A DNA stretch of 58,487 nt, from contig CAIQWJ010000089.1 in assembly GCA_903875575.1 (NCBI GenBank), forward strand, positions 1 to 58,487, written 5' to 3'. Positions 30,620 to 41,343 of this stretch are shown one piece after another; the stretch's first letter is position 1, and every line of letters starts with the position of its first letter. The position numbers and the translations under genes are program-made. The notes below the pieces were generated by a model. That model worked only from the letters and a program-made list of their open reading frames with translations. It was not told the DNA's origin and ran no database searches. The DNA comes from an uncultured Acidobacteriia bacterium. Lineage in GTDB: Bacteria > Acidobacteriota > Terriglobia > Bryobacterales > Bryobacteraceae.

Positions 30620-30860
30620 TCTTCCGACGAATCCATTGCGGGGTGGCCAGACGGAGAGCGGTGATACTGGCTCACCGCTGTTGGCCGCAGGTGTACGACG
30701 GATCGGCGAGTGGCGCCGGGTTGGCCGTCACCAAATTCCATTACAGCGTGGCCGCCAGGAGTGTGGCGATGTTGTTCCTCCGCTGTTTGCTGCGGATGCG
30801 CAGCACGGTGTCGGGCTGTCCGTCTGACCGGATCGTTAATCCATGACTTTCCGACGAGCG
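30562..30860 (+). repeat. Three diverged tandem copies of the A2M-end/pbpC-start junction
   Basis: The junction between the two genes appears three times with a period near 112 bases. TTCCGACGA followed by GCGG/GGCG and GTGGCC occurs after 30619 and in the true pbpC start after 30843; a related block (TTCCATTACAGCGTGGCC) begins near 30738. The A2M tail GTACGATCGATCGG at about 30563 recurs as GTACGACGGATCGG near 30693 and as a shorter GACCGGATCGT before 30840. A frame from GTG 30616 to 30846 stays open through all copies and resembles repeated PbpC N-termini. I take it as a relic of an ancient local duplication and not a real gene. Confidence 0.6.
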
Positions 30861-33137
30861 TATTACGGCGTGGCCGCGGTGATCCTTTCCGCGCTGCTTC
30901 TTCGTTTCTGGCCGCATCAGCCTCTGGAGCGCATGCTGCCGGTTTCCACCGGCGTGTGGTCGGCCGATGGCGAACTGCTCCGCGTAACCCTCGCTGCCGA
31001 CGACCAGTATCGGTTGTGGACACCGATCCGGCAGATCTCGCCGGACCTCCCCCGGGTGTTTTTGATCAAGGAAGACCGCTGGTATTACTGGCACCCCGGG
31101 GTGAATCCCGTGTCGCTGGTGCGCGCCGGCTTCCGCACATGGCGGGGTCACGGCAGGCAGGGTGGGTCCACACTGACCATGCAATTGGCGCGGCTTCTTT
31201 ATCGGCTGAACACCCGGACGCCGGGCGGTAAGCTGCGGCAAGTCGCCGCCGCTCTGTGGCTGGAAGCCCGCTATTCGAAGCGCGACCTGCTCGAAGCCTA
31301 CCTGAACGTCGCGCCATTTGGTGGCAACGTTCAGGGCGTGGGGGCGTCCAGTCTCATCTATTTCGGAAAGCCTGCAGCGGCAATCAATACCGGCGAGGCT
31401 ATCACTCTCGCCGTCATCCCGCAACGGCCTGCCGCGCGAGCGGGCAGGAACCTTCAGGAAGGCAATCTGCTCAGAGCGCGATCGAGGCTGGCAACGGAGA
31501 TACTGTCGCCCTCCGATTCCATGCGGCGGCAATTCGAATTGCCCATCGTTGCCCCTTCACGCTATGCGATGCCGCGGCAAGCCCCTCACTTTGTGGATGC
31601 TCTGCTCGCCGAGACGCACTCAACAGGCCGTGTGGATACAACGCTGGACGCCGGGCTACAACGGCTTGTAGAGCGCCAGATGCAGCGCTATCTCGATCAG
31701 TTCGGTGAGCGGGGAATCCGAAATGCGGCGGCGCTGCTGGTGGACTCCGGCGATATGACGGTGAAGGCGTGGGTGGGATCTGCCGACTACTCAAACGAAG
31801 AGATTCAGGGCCAGGTGAATGGCGTGCTCGCGAAGCGCTCGCCCGGTTCCACGCTCAAGCCCTTCATCTATGGGCTGGCGCTCGACCAGGGGGTGCTTCA
31901 TCCGCAGACGGTTTTGCGCGATGCGCCCACGGCGTTCGGGCCGTTCTCGCCGGAAAACTTTGACGGCAAATTCCTGGGACCCATCAACGCGCAGGACGCG
32001 CTGATCCGCAGCCGCAACGTGCCCGCCGTCTGGACGGCCATGCAGATCCGGCAGCCGAATCTGTACCAGTTCCTGAGCAGCGCCGGGGTGAGCCGGCTGA
32101 AGCCAGAGTCCTTCTATGGTTTGGCGCTGGCGCTCGGGGGCGGCGAGGTCACCATGGAGGAATTGGCGAAACTGTATGCGATGCTGGCGAACCAGGGCGT
32201 CCTTCGGCCCCTGCGGACAACCGCTGCGAGTCGAGCGCCTCAGGGTGTGAGATTGCTGAGCCCCGAGGCTACCTTCATCACTCTCGACATGCTGGGCCGG
32301 AATCCACGGCCCGACGAAGATGGCGGGACGCAACGTCGAGGTCGCTGGCCGGTGGCATGGAAGACCGGTACCTCATGGGGATTCCGGGACGCCTGGGCCG
32401 CGGGGATTGCGGGCAAGTACGTGCTCGTCATCTGGATCGGCGATTTCGATGGCACGAGTAACCCGAGCTTCGTCGGCGTGGACGCCGCTGCGCCGCTCTT
32501 CTTTCGCATTACGGACGCGCTGAATCTGGCGTTGCCCGATGCCGTCCCTCCAGCACGTCTGCCACCTCCGGGAGTGAGCCGGGTTGCGGTATGCGCCGAC
32601 AGCGGTGAGTTGCCGAATGCGTTCTGTCCGCATACCGTGCAGACCTGGTACATACCAGGGAAATCACCCATCCGCATGAGCCAGCTGCATCGCGCGGTGT
32701 CCATCGACAATCGGACAGGCTCTCCTGTTTGCGGCACGGCCGTTGCGGGATCCACGCACACGGAAGTCTTTGAATTCTGGTCATCCGACATGCTGAAGCT
32801 CTTCCGCGAAGCGGGCATGCCCAGACGCACGCCCCCGGCTTTGCCCGATTGTTCCGGCGGCGACGATTCGGAAGGGCCCCGCATCGCCTCACCCTTGCAG
32901 CGGGTGACTTACGCGCTGCGGTCTACACCCGCAGATGAGGCGATCTCGCTTGAGGCGAACACAGCGGGCGATGTCCATGAAGTGTTCTGGTTTGACGGCA
33001 ACGACCTGATTGGCAATGGCCCCAGCCGGACGGTTGTGGGGTGGCACCCGGTCTCGGACGGGTTGCACGTGATCCGCGTGATTGACGACCACGGTCGGGT
33101 GGCGCAGCGCAACGTGGAAGTGCAGTTTGCGCGATGA
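30843..33137 (+). CDS. pbpC: Penicillin-binding protein 1C
   Basis: 764 residues, usual for PBP1C. An N-terminal membrane anchor (about 8-24) is followed by the glycosyltransferase domain with E77-D-R and RQGGSTLTMQLARLLY. The transpeptidase domain has the active SxxK at S336TLK339 (SPGSTLKPFIYGLALDQG), an SRN motif (IRSRNVPAV) and KTGTSWGFRDAW. The BiPBP_C domain closes the protein. It polymerises peptidoglycan at the inner membrane. Pairing with the upstream alpha-2-macroglobulin is conserved in many bacteria and suggests repair after attack by other cells or host proteases. It converges with bshA with one base between stops. Confidence 0.95.
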   Translation: MTFRRAYYGVAAVILSALLLRFWPHQPLERMLPVSTGVWSADGELLRVTLAADDQYRLWTPIRQISPDLPRVFLIKEDRWYYWHPGVNPVSLVRAGFRTWRGHGRQGGSTLTMQLARLLYRLNTRTPGGKLRQVAAALWLEARYSKRDLLEAYLNVAPFGGNVQGVGASSLIYFGKPAAAINTGEAITLAVIPQRPAARAGRNLQEGNLLRARSRLATEILSPSDSMRRQFELPIVAPSRYAMPRQAPHFVDALLAETHSTGRVDTTLDAGLQRLVERQMQRYLDQFGERGIRNAAALLVDSGDMTVKAWVGSADYSNEEIQGQVNGVLAKRSPGSTLKPFIYGLALDQGVLHPQTVLRDAPTAFGPFSPENFDGKFLGPINAQDALIRSRNVPAVWTAMQIRQPNLYQFLSSAGVSRLKPESFYGLALALGGGEVTMEELAKLYAMLANQGVLRPLRTTAASRAPQGVRLLSPEATFITLDMLGRNPRPDEDGGTQRRGRWPVAWKTGTSWGFRDAWAAGIAGKYVLVIWIGDFDGTSNPSFVGVDAAAPLFFRITDALNLALPDAVPPARLPPPGVSRVAVCADSGELPNAFCPHTVQTWYIPGKSPIRMSQLHRAVSIDNRTGSPVCGTAVAGSTHTEVFEFWSSDMLKLFREAGMPRRTPPALPDCSGGDDSEGPRIASPLQRVTYALRSTPADEAISLEANTAGDVHEVFWFDGNDLIGNGPSRTVVGWHPVSDGLHVIRVIDDHGRVAQRNVEVQFAR

Positions 33138-33138
33138 G

Positions 33139-34242
33139 TCAGCGGGCCAGTATTTCTTCGTAGTAGCGCTCGTATTGCGGGATCAGGCTTTCGGTGCTGA
33201 AACGGTCCACCGCGGTAGCCCTTGCGGCTTTCGCCATGCGCTCGTGCAAAGACGAGTTCGTCAGGAGTTCGGTGGCGCGGGCGGCGAGCGCCATGATGTC
33301 GCCCACATTTTCGAGGCAACCATCCACGACGTCGGTGATGAGTTCGGGCACGCCGCCGACGTGAGTGCCGATCGGGACCACTCCGCAGGCCATCGCTTCC
33401 AGCGCCGCGAGCCCGAAGGATTCCATCTCGCTCGGCATTAGCAACACGTGCGCCTGACGGATCAGCCGCTCCACGTGATTCTGCTTGCCGACGAAGTCGA
33501 TGCTGGACCGGATTCCGAGTTGCATGGCGAGATGCTCGGCAGCGCCGCGTTCAGGGCCGTCACCCACCATGAGCAGGCGGGCATCGACAGTCTTCCGAAC
33601 TTCGGCCAGGATGCGAACGCAATCGAGCACGCGCTTCACCGGACGGAAGTTGGAGAGATGAATCAGCAGCGGCGTCTTGCTGCGTTCTTCCGGTGCTGGC
33701 GAGTAAGTATCACAGTTGACGAAGTTGTGGATCACGCGGATCTCATTCTTCACGCCGAACGTTTTCACGGTATCGCAACGCAGGTCTTCACTGATGGCTG
33801 TGACGCCGTCGGATTGTTCAATAGAAAACTGCGTAATGGAGAAGTAAGAGGGATCTACTCCAACCAGGGTGATGTCCGTGCCGTGCAGCGTGGTGATGAA
33901 GGGCAGGCGGCGGCGCGAGGCCAGCATCTGTTTCGCCAGCAGCGCCGAAATGGAGTGCGGGATCGCGTAGTGGACGTGCAGCAGGTCGAGTTCGTAGGTA
34001 TCCGCCACGTCCGCCATGCGGGAGGCCAGCGCCAGCGAGTATGGCGGGAACTGGAACAGCGGGTAGTTGGAAACTTCCACTTCGTGATAGTGAATGCGCG
34101 GGATGTTCGGGTCCAGCCGGATAGGATTCGCGTACGTGATGAAGTGGATCTCATGGCCGCGCGAGGCGAGTTCGAGCCCGAGTTCCGTGGCCACGATGCC
34201 GCTGCCTCCGTACGTGGGATAACAGGTGATGCCGATTTTCAT
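33139..34242 (-). CDS. bshA: N-acetyl-alpha-D-glucosaminyl L-malate synthase
   Basis: 367 residues, GT4-family glycosyltransferase with the BshA start [20 protein letters not shown], the [11 protein letters not shown] stretch, [24 protein letters not shown], and the C-terminal [16 protein letters not shown] donor-binding region. The enzyme joins GlcNAc from UDP-GlcNAc to malate, the first step of bacillithiol synthesis. No bshB or bshC homolog is in the window. It lies six bases after a secreted methyltransferase gene, as the last gene of a three-gene minus-strand unit. Confidence 0.92.
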   Translation of the reverse strand: MKIGITCYPTYGGSGIVATELGLELASRGHEIHFITYANPIRLDPNIPRIHYHEVEVSNYPLFQFPPYSLALASRMADVADTYELDLLHVHYAIPHSISALLAKQMLASRRRLPFITTLHGTDITLVGVDPSYFSITQFSIEQSDGVTAISEDLRCDTVKTFGVKNEIRVIHNFVNCDTYSPAPEERSKTPLLIHLSNFRPVKRVLDCVRILAEVRKTVDARLLMVGDGPERGAAEHLAMQLGIRSSIDFVGKQNHVERLIRQAHVLLMPSEMESFGLAALEAMACGVVPIGTHVGGVPELITDVVDGCLENVGDIMALAARATELLTNSSLHERMAKAARATAVDRFSTESLIPQYERYYEEILAR

Positions 34243-34248
34243 ACAGGC

Positions 34249-34797
34249 CTATCTGATGTAGAGGAAGAGCGTTCGGCTTCGGCCGGTTCCGTCATCGTCT
34301 ATGGTTACGGTCTTTGTGGGTTTCCAGTCGCCCATTTCAAATTCGTGAGAGATCACGCGCGTGCCCTTTTTCAGCTGGATATCCAGCAACTGCGCGACCT
34401 TCTTATTCGCTTCCGGCCAGAGATAGACGGTGATGACGTTGGCGGAGGAATAATCCTGCTTCATGACATCGCCGTGGATGATGCGGGCCATTTTATCGAG
34501 GCCGAGATCAGTCAGCTTCAGGGCGCTGGAGGCGGCGAGGGCATCATCGAGTTCGATGCCCACGGCATTTGCCTTGTACTTTTTCGCCGCTGCGATGACG
34601 ATGCGACCGTCGCCGGAGCCGAGGTCGTAGAGCGTTTCGAAGGCCTTGAGGTTGGCGAGCTTCAGCATTTCATCGACAACTTTGTCCGGAGTAGGCAGGT
34701 ACGGGGCGAGGCTTTCCGGCGCGATGGTGGCGGATTTCTGGGCATACACGACGAGCGTGCTGACGGCGAGGAGTATGAGGGCAAGTTTGAGTTTCAT
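34249..34797 (-). CDS. Class I SAM-dependent methyltransferase with predicted signal peptide
   Basis: 182 residues from ATG 34797, with GGAG six bases before the start. The N-terminus MKLKLALILLAVSTLVVYAQ is a good signal peptide. The mature part has a methyltransferase motif I (LYDLGSGDGRIVIAAAKKY) and VGIELDD. Motif IV reads VITVYLWPEANKKV. SAM is not expected in the periplasm, so either the hydrophobic end is a membrane anchor with the catalytic part inside, or the protein has lost methyltransferase activity. Similar proteins with this layout are common in Acidobacteria and Planctomycetes (from memory). The substrate is unknown. It is tightly packed between the symporter and bshA. Confidence 0.75.
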   Translation of the reverse strand: MKLKLALILLAVSTLVVYAQKSATIAPESLAPYLPTPDKVVDEMLKLANLKAFETLYDLGSGDGRIVIAAAKKYKANAVGIELDDALAASSALKLTDLGLDKMARIIHGDVMKQDYSSANVITVYLWPEANKKVAQLLDIQLKKGTRVISHEFEMGDWKPTKTVTIDDDGTGRSRTLFLYIR

Positions 34798-34799
34798 GG

Positions 34800-36551
34800 T
34801 TACTCCATCACAGAAGACCAACCGCGGCGGTTGAGATCCCAATAGATGAATGCCCCGGAGGCGACGGAGAGCAGCAGGAAGGCAGCACCCGTCGCGTAGT
34901 CATTCAGAATTACCTTGCCAATGCCGAAGAGCGCGCCGTAAACCAGGGCGCAGCCGCAGAGCCAATCGACCAGGTTCCAGCCGAGGTCGTGGGAGATGGG
35001 TACGTCCGGGGCGAGGCGACTGATGGGAGCCCAACCGGCTGGCGACGGACGCACTTTGCGATAGAAGCCGAGCAGCGTGGCGTCGGATTCGGGCGCGGTC
35101 AGGAAAGTTGTTGCCAGCCAGACGACCGTGGTGATCGCGACCGTCGTGAGGATCAGGTACGCGAACTGGACCGGGTTGTCGCTATCGAGGTGGAAAACGG
35201 TCTGGAGGGTCACGGAAACGAGGAACGCCGCAGCCATGGCGGAAACTTCACTCCAGGCGTTGATCCGCCACCAATACCAGCGCAGAATCAGCACGGTGCC
35301 GGTGCCGGCTCCGGTGACGATCAGCAACTTCCAGGCTCCGGCGATGGAATCCATGTAATGGGTCACGATGGCGGAAATGATGGTGAGCAGGACGGTGGCT
35401 ACCTGAGAGGCATTGACGTAGTGGCGGTCGGATTCGTTGCCGCGCAGGAAGCGACGGTAGAAATCGTTGACCAGGTAGCTGGCGCCCCAGTTCAGCTGGG
35501 TGCCGACTGTTGACATGAACGCCGCCGCGAAGGCCGCGACCATCAGGCCACGCAGTGAGGCGGGCAGATAGTCGATCATGACGCGGACGTACCCGGTTTC
35601 GGGATCCTGGAGGTGCGGGTAAAGGATCACCGAGGCCATGCCGACGATGACCCAGGGCCAGGGGCGAAGGGCGTAGTGTGCCACATTGAACCACAGAGTG
35701 GCCAGCAGGGAGTGGCGTTCGTCCTTCGCGCTGAACATCCGCTGGGCGACGTAGCCGCCGCCGCCGGGTTCCGCGCCCGGATACCACGTTGCCCACCAAT
35801 TGACGCCGATGTAGACGCAGAAAGTGACCGCAGGCATCCAGACGGAGTGGAGATCAGGCACAAAGCTGAGGAAGGGGCTGCCTTCGCCGCCGAGTTTGGC
35901 CTTCATGACTTCAATACCGCCCACGGCATGGACAGCGGCGATGCCGAGGACGATCACCATGGTCATCTTGACGAAAAACTGGAACATGTCGGTGACCAGC
36001 ACGCCCCAGAGTCCGGACATGGTTGAAATCAGGGAAGTTAACGCAATAATGCCGATGACGATCCAGAGAGCTTCGTCCTTACCGAGGCCCAAAACCAGCA
36101 TCAGGATCTTGACCATCGCCAGGTTCACCCAGCCCAGAATGATGCAATTCATCACGACGCCCAGATAGACGGAACGAAAACCGCGCAGGAACGCTGCCGG
36201 TTTGCCCGAGTAGCGAAGTTCGGCCAGTTCGATATCGGTGGTGACGCCAGACCGGCGCCACAGCCGCGCGAACAGGAACACCGTGAGCATCCCACTCGCG
36301 ACCATGTTCCACCAGAGCCAATTGCCGGCGATGCCGTTGCGGGCCACCAGACCCGTGACAACGAGGGGCGTATCGGCGGCGAAAGTTGTTGCAACCATTG
36401 AGGTTCCGGCCAGCCACCAAGGCACGTTGCGGCCGGAAAGGAAGAACTCGCTGATGTTCGCGCCAGCCTTTGATTTGTAGTAGAGGCCGATGCCGATGTT
36501 AAAGAGAAAATAAGCGGCGATGATGGCCCAATCAACGGGGGTGAGCCTCAT
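34800..36551 (-). CDS. Sodium:solute symporter family protein
   Basis: 583 residues with about 13 hydrophobic helices of the SSS (LeuT-fold) family. The first helix DWAIIAAYFLFNIGIGLYY, the loop SEFFLSGRNVPWWLAGTSMVATTFA with the family's typical Na-site region, and GLWGVLVTDMFQFF are recognisable. It probably imports a small organic solute with sodium. The stop lies two bases before the methyltransferase ATG, suggesting co-transcription with it and bshA. Substrate cannot be predicted. Confidence 0.9.
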   Translation of the reverse strand: MRLTPVDWAIIAAYFLFNIGIGLYYKSKAGANISEFFLSGRNVPWWLAGTSMVATTFAADTPLVVTGLVARNGIAGNWLWWNMVASGMLTVFLFARLWRRSGVTTDIELAELRYSGKPAAFLRGFRSVYLGVVMNCIILGWVNLAMVKILMLVLGLGKDEALWIVIGIIALTSLISTMSGLWGVLVTDMFQFFVKMTMVIVLGIAAVHAVGGIEVMKAKLGGEGSPFLSFVPDLHSVWMPAVTFCVYIGVNWWATWYPGAEPGGGGYVAQRMFSAKDERHSLLATLWFNVAHYALRPWPWVIVGMASVILYPHLQDPETGYVRVMIDYLPASLRGLMVAAFAAAFMSTVGTQLNWGASYLVNDFYRRFLRGNESDRHYVNASQVATVLLTIISAIVTHYMDSIAGAWKLLIVTGAGTGTVLILRWYWWRINAWSEVSAMAAAFLVSVTLQTVFHLDSDNPVQFAYLILTTVAITTVVWLATTFLTAPESDATLLGFYRKVRPSPAGWAPISRLAPDVPISHDLGWNLVDWLCGCALVYGALFGIGKVILNDYATGAAFLLLSVASGAFIYWDLNRRGWSSVME

Positions 36552-36755
36552 GCGGGGCTCCAGCGTTCCAAGTGAGGAAAGTTTTCATCTGCCGGTGTGT
36601 AAAAGCCTGTGGAAAAGTCCACTTCGGAACGCGAATTATGCCGTTTATACACCGTTCTGAAACAGAGTGCTGCGACGTTCAGCAGTTCGGATTGAAGTAG
36701 CGTAAGTGTCTTTATTTGCATCGCAGCATTACCGTTCGTTACACAATTTTTGCAG
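36552..36755. promoter_or_regulatory. Intergenic region upstream of the symporter unit
   Basis: 204 bases between the pyrE stop and the symporter start, AT-richer than the neighbours. On the minus strand it contains TATAAA and TAATTC hexamers near 36630-36650 and a small inverted repeat GTGGA-AAAG-TCCAC at about 36612-36625. These could be promoter and operator for the symporter unit, but spacing does not single out one promoter. Confidence 0.3.
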
Positions 36756-37370
36756 CTATAACCATACTTTTTGGAGAGGTATTCCCTTCCGGCAGGCCTC
36801 GCAGGAGGCGGCATCGGCGTCGTAACCAGCCTCCATGCGGGCCAGGTAGTACAAGGGGAGGCCTTCGAACTTCTCAACATTGGGGTAAGGCTCGTAGACG
36901 ATGGCGGCTACGGCGACTACCTGGGCACCGGCGTCTTCGAGGAGCTTTCGGAGAGCGGCGAGGCGTCGGCCGGAGCGTATAATATCGTCGACCAGGACGA
37001 CTGGCTCGCCCTTATCGGGCACGATGAACTGGCGAAAGTGTGCGGGTCTGCCATCTGGACCGTCTTCTGCCCAGTAGACCTGTTTGGCGCGGAGGGCTTC
37101 GCAGACACCGAAGGCGACGGGGAGTCCGCCGGGGGCGGGGGAGACGATGGCGAGATCGGGAATGGAGGCACGGATCTCCGTATTGGCGCGGAGGAGGCGG
37201 CTGAGGCCGACGCTGAGGGTTTTCGCATGCTGGTAATAGCGCATGGCGAGCGGTACCTGGAGGTACTGGGTGGAGTGCAGGCCGTTGGGGTATTCGAAGT
37301 GGCCTTCGCGCAGAGCGCCGGTGCGGCTGAGGATGCCGGTAACGTCTTCCTGGCTGGGTAGGAGTTGCAT
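36756..37370 (-). CDS. pyrE: Orotate phosphoribosyltransferase
   Basis: 204 residues. The PRPP-binding motif VVLVDDIIRSGRRL and the N-terminal GILSRTGALREGHFEYPNGL loop fit OPRTase, which makes OMP from orotate and PRPP in pyrimidine synthesis. The C-terminus CEACRKGIPLQKVWL is an extension seen in some OPRTase-like proteins. No other pyr gene is nearby. It is divergent from the terpene-synthase-like gene across 300 bases. Confidence 0.8.
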   Translation of the reverse strand: MQLLPSQEDVTGILSRTGALREGHFEYPNGLHSTQYLQVPLAMRYYQHAKTLSVGLSRLLRANTEIRASIPDLAIVSPAPGGLPVAFGVCEALRAKQVYWAEDGPDGRPAHFRQFIVPDKGEPVVLVDDIIRSGRRLAALRKLLEDAGAQVVAVAAIVYEPYPNVEKFEGLPLYYLARMEAGYDADAASCEACRKGIPLQKVWL

Positions 37371-37670
37371 AGGGTCTCGAACTTCAGAATAGAGGAATTT
37401 GGGACGGAAGGCGAATGGGGTGCGCGAATGCTGGGGGAAAGGTGTTGGGTGGGGCGAAATGACAATCCGACAAAACCAATCCGATTTCTATCTTCTCTTT
37501 ATTTTTGTTGGAGATAGGGCGGAGAAGCTCCGGCTCCAACTGCCCTTCATTCTGACTGGCTGTCCTGTCGACGGTTTTGTGCTGGCGAACGCGCTTCCGG
37601 GTCTTCCGAACGTTCTCCGCCACTGACAGGCACTTTTGAACAACGCCCCGCCGTTTCGACCTCACCCCAC
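37371..37670. other. Divergent intergenic region between pyrE and the gene at 37671
   Basis: 300 bases with locally low GC (ATTTCTATCTTCTCTTTATT around 37485-37505). Short open frames on both strands have no family character. It should carry promoters for both divergent genes. I could not place a convincing -35/-10 pair for either. Confidence 0.3.
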
Positions 37671-38909
37671 ATGGCGCACATTGATCTGGACGAATCCTTT
37701 CTTCATTGTGCTGTTTCGAAAACAGTACTTAGCCTGGACCGCATGGTAAGTCAAAACTCTGCGTTAGCGTGTGATTCCGTGCGTGTGATTCCGCCGGATA
37801 GCGGCCGGCGCATGGCTTCAATCGATAGACGAGAATTGGTCATGGTTCAGGATGGCCCGACACATCTGAGCGACACGGCCCGCCGCGCGTCCGTCATTGA
37901 CCCCCTGATCCCAAGGCCCCCGGCTGATGTCGCGACCCTGCGAAGCGCCGTTTCGCGGATGGTCTCCAGGCAATGGGATGCCCATGTGGCTGAATTGCAT
38001 ATCGGCCCTGAGACTCACGCCGCAAAGGCGCGTTTCATAGCGGAAATGTACGCGCGGGCCTGCTACTCCATGTTGTTGGTAAGCGCTGAGGGTCCAGCTT
38101 CTATACGACTTCCCGTGTTGGTCACATCAATCCTGCCGTTGTGGCGGGGCCTGGCTATAGTCCTGGGGAGGGTATTGCTCTCCAGTCTGGACAGATTGCT
38201 CCCGCAGGCTGTTCATTGTCAACTATTGCTTATGTCAGCATTGATGGGCACATTGGATGTGGTCCTGGATGAAGCTGCGGCTTCAGGTGGCGAGGCGGCA
38301 CTTCGAATCGCTTCGATGTTGACAAGGCAGTCGCATGCGACGCTCTCGCCTGGCGAAGAAGCGCTCGTGACCCTGGCGCGAAACGTAAGACGCGACGAAA
38401 GCGCCTGGCAACGTGACTATTGGGAGGCCGTACTGCAACCATCGGTATTCCAATACTGCCGGGCGGAGGCCCTGGCTGTGGCACATGCACCGGATCCGGA
38501 GCGTATGGGGCACCGACGGGCCGGGATTGACGCTGCCATAAAGGGAATGTGGTACGTAGTGGGCCCCCTGATAGGACTTGGCTTCACCAGCGAGAGATAT
38601 GCGCAATTTGAACGGCCGGGATGGAATCGTGAACAGACGTGGATGGCCGACACCTCCCTGCTCATGCAGATGATCGATGATTGGGTAGATCAGGATGAGG
38701 ACCGCAATGCGAGGGTAACACCGGTGTTGTCCGGAGAGTGGGACCTGCACTCGATAGAGGAGCTCTACCGCAAGACCACTCGGGACTTAACCGCCATGTT
38801 AAACGGGAACCGGATCAAGAACCGCGTTCTACAACAGTTGTTTCTCGATCTGTACAACGATTACCTTCATACCGCCCTCAGCGCAATGCGCAGTGGCGTC
38901 GCCTCGTGA
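37671..38909 (+). CDS. Unassigned all-alpha protein, terpene-synthase-like motifs
   Basis: 412 residues from the first ATG; ATGs at 37743, 37812 and 37842 are alternatives, the last preceded by GAGAA. The fold appears all-helical. Two Asp-rich motifs are present: LDVVLDEA with D196 and D200, and MIDDWVDQDEDRNAR with D336, D337, D340, D342 and D344. The second resembles the DQEEDR motif of the DUF2600/YtpB large-terpene synthases and the second motif of squalene/phytoene synthases. Magnesium-dependent prenyl diphosphate chemistry is the likeliest role, but I cannot match the whole sequence to a family. Codon use is less GC-biased than in its neighbours, hinting at later acquisition. No prenyltransferase or cyclase partner gene lies next to it. 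Confidence 0.55.
   Translation: MAHIDLDESFLHCAVSKTVLSLDRMVSQNSALACDSVRVIPPDSGRRMASIDRRELVMVQDGPTHLSDTARRASVIDPLIPRPPADVATLRSAVSRMVSRQWDAHVAELHIGPETHAAKARFIAEMYARACYSMLLVSAEGPASIRLPVLVTSILPLWRGLAIVLGRVLLSSLDRLLPQAVHCQLLLMSALMGTLDVVLDEAAASGGEAALRIASMLTRQSHATLSPGEEALVTLARNVRRDESAWQRDYWEAVLQPSVFQYCRAEALAVAHAPDPERMGHRRAGIDAAIKGMWYVVGPLIGLGFTSERYAQFERPGWNREQTWMADTSLLMQMIDDWVDQDEDRNARVTPVLSGEWDLHSIEELYRKTTRDLTAMLNGNRIKNRVLQQLFLDLYNDYLHTALSAMRSGVAS
37709..37723. repeat. Small inverted repeat inside the 5' part of the 37671 gene
   Basis: CTGTTT-CGA-AAACAG is a perfect 6-bp inverted repeat. If translation really starts at 37743 or later, this lies in the leader and could be an operator or leader hairpin. 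Confidence 0.3.
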
Positions 38910-38954
38910 GGCTCCCGATGTGAAATCGGTCGCGCCGGAGCGACGCCTTTCGCC

Positions 38955-41337
<2,383 letters not shown>

Positions 41338-41343
41338 CCGCGC

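Noticed and set aside
30616-30846. Possible 76-residue gene starting GTG, opening like the PbpC N-terminus
   Set aside because: It is made of three diverged copies of the macroglobulin/pbpC junction and has no independent features; treated as a repeat relic.
33448-34845. Open frame of 465 codons on the plus strand
   Set aside because: Antisense to bshA and the methyltransferase gene, both of which have clear motifs; no ribosome site.
37384-37665. Open frame of 93 codons upstream of pyrE
   Set aside because: Basic, low-complexity sequence with no family match and no ribosome site; it spans the divergent promoter region.
38929-38944. Terminator between the convergent genes at 38909 and 38955
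   Set aside because: The stem is only five base pairs with no T tract; noted under argG but not called.
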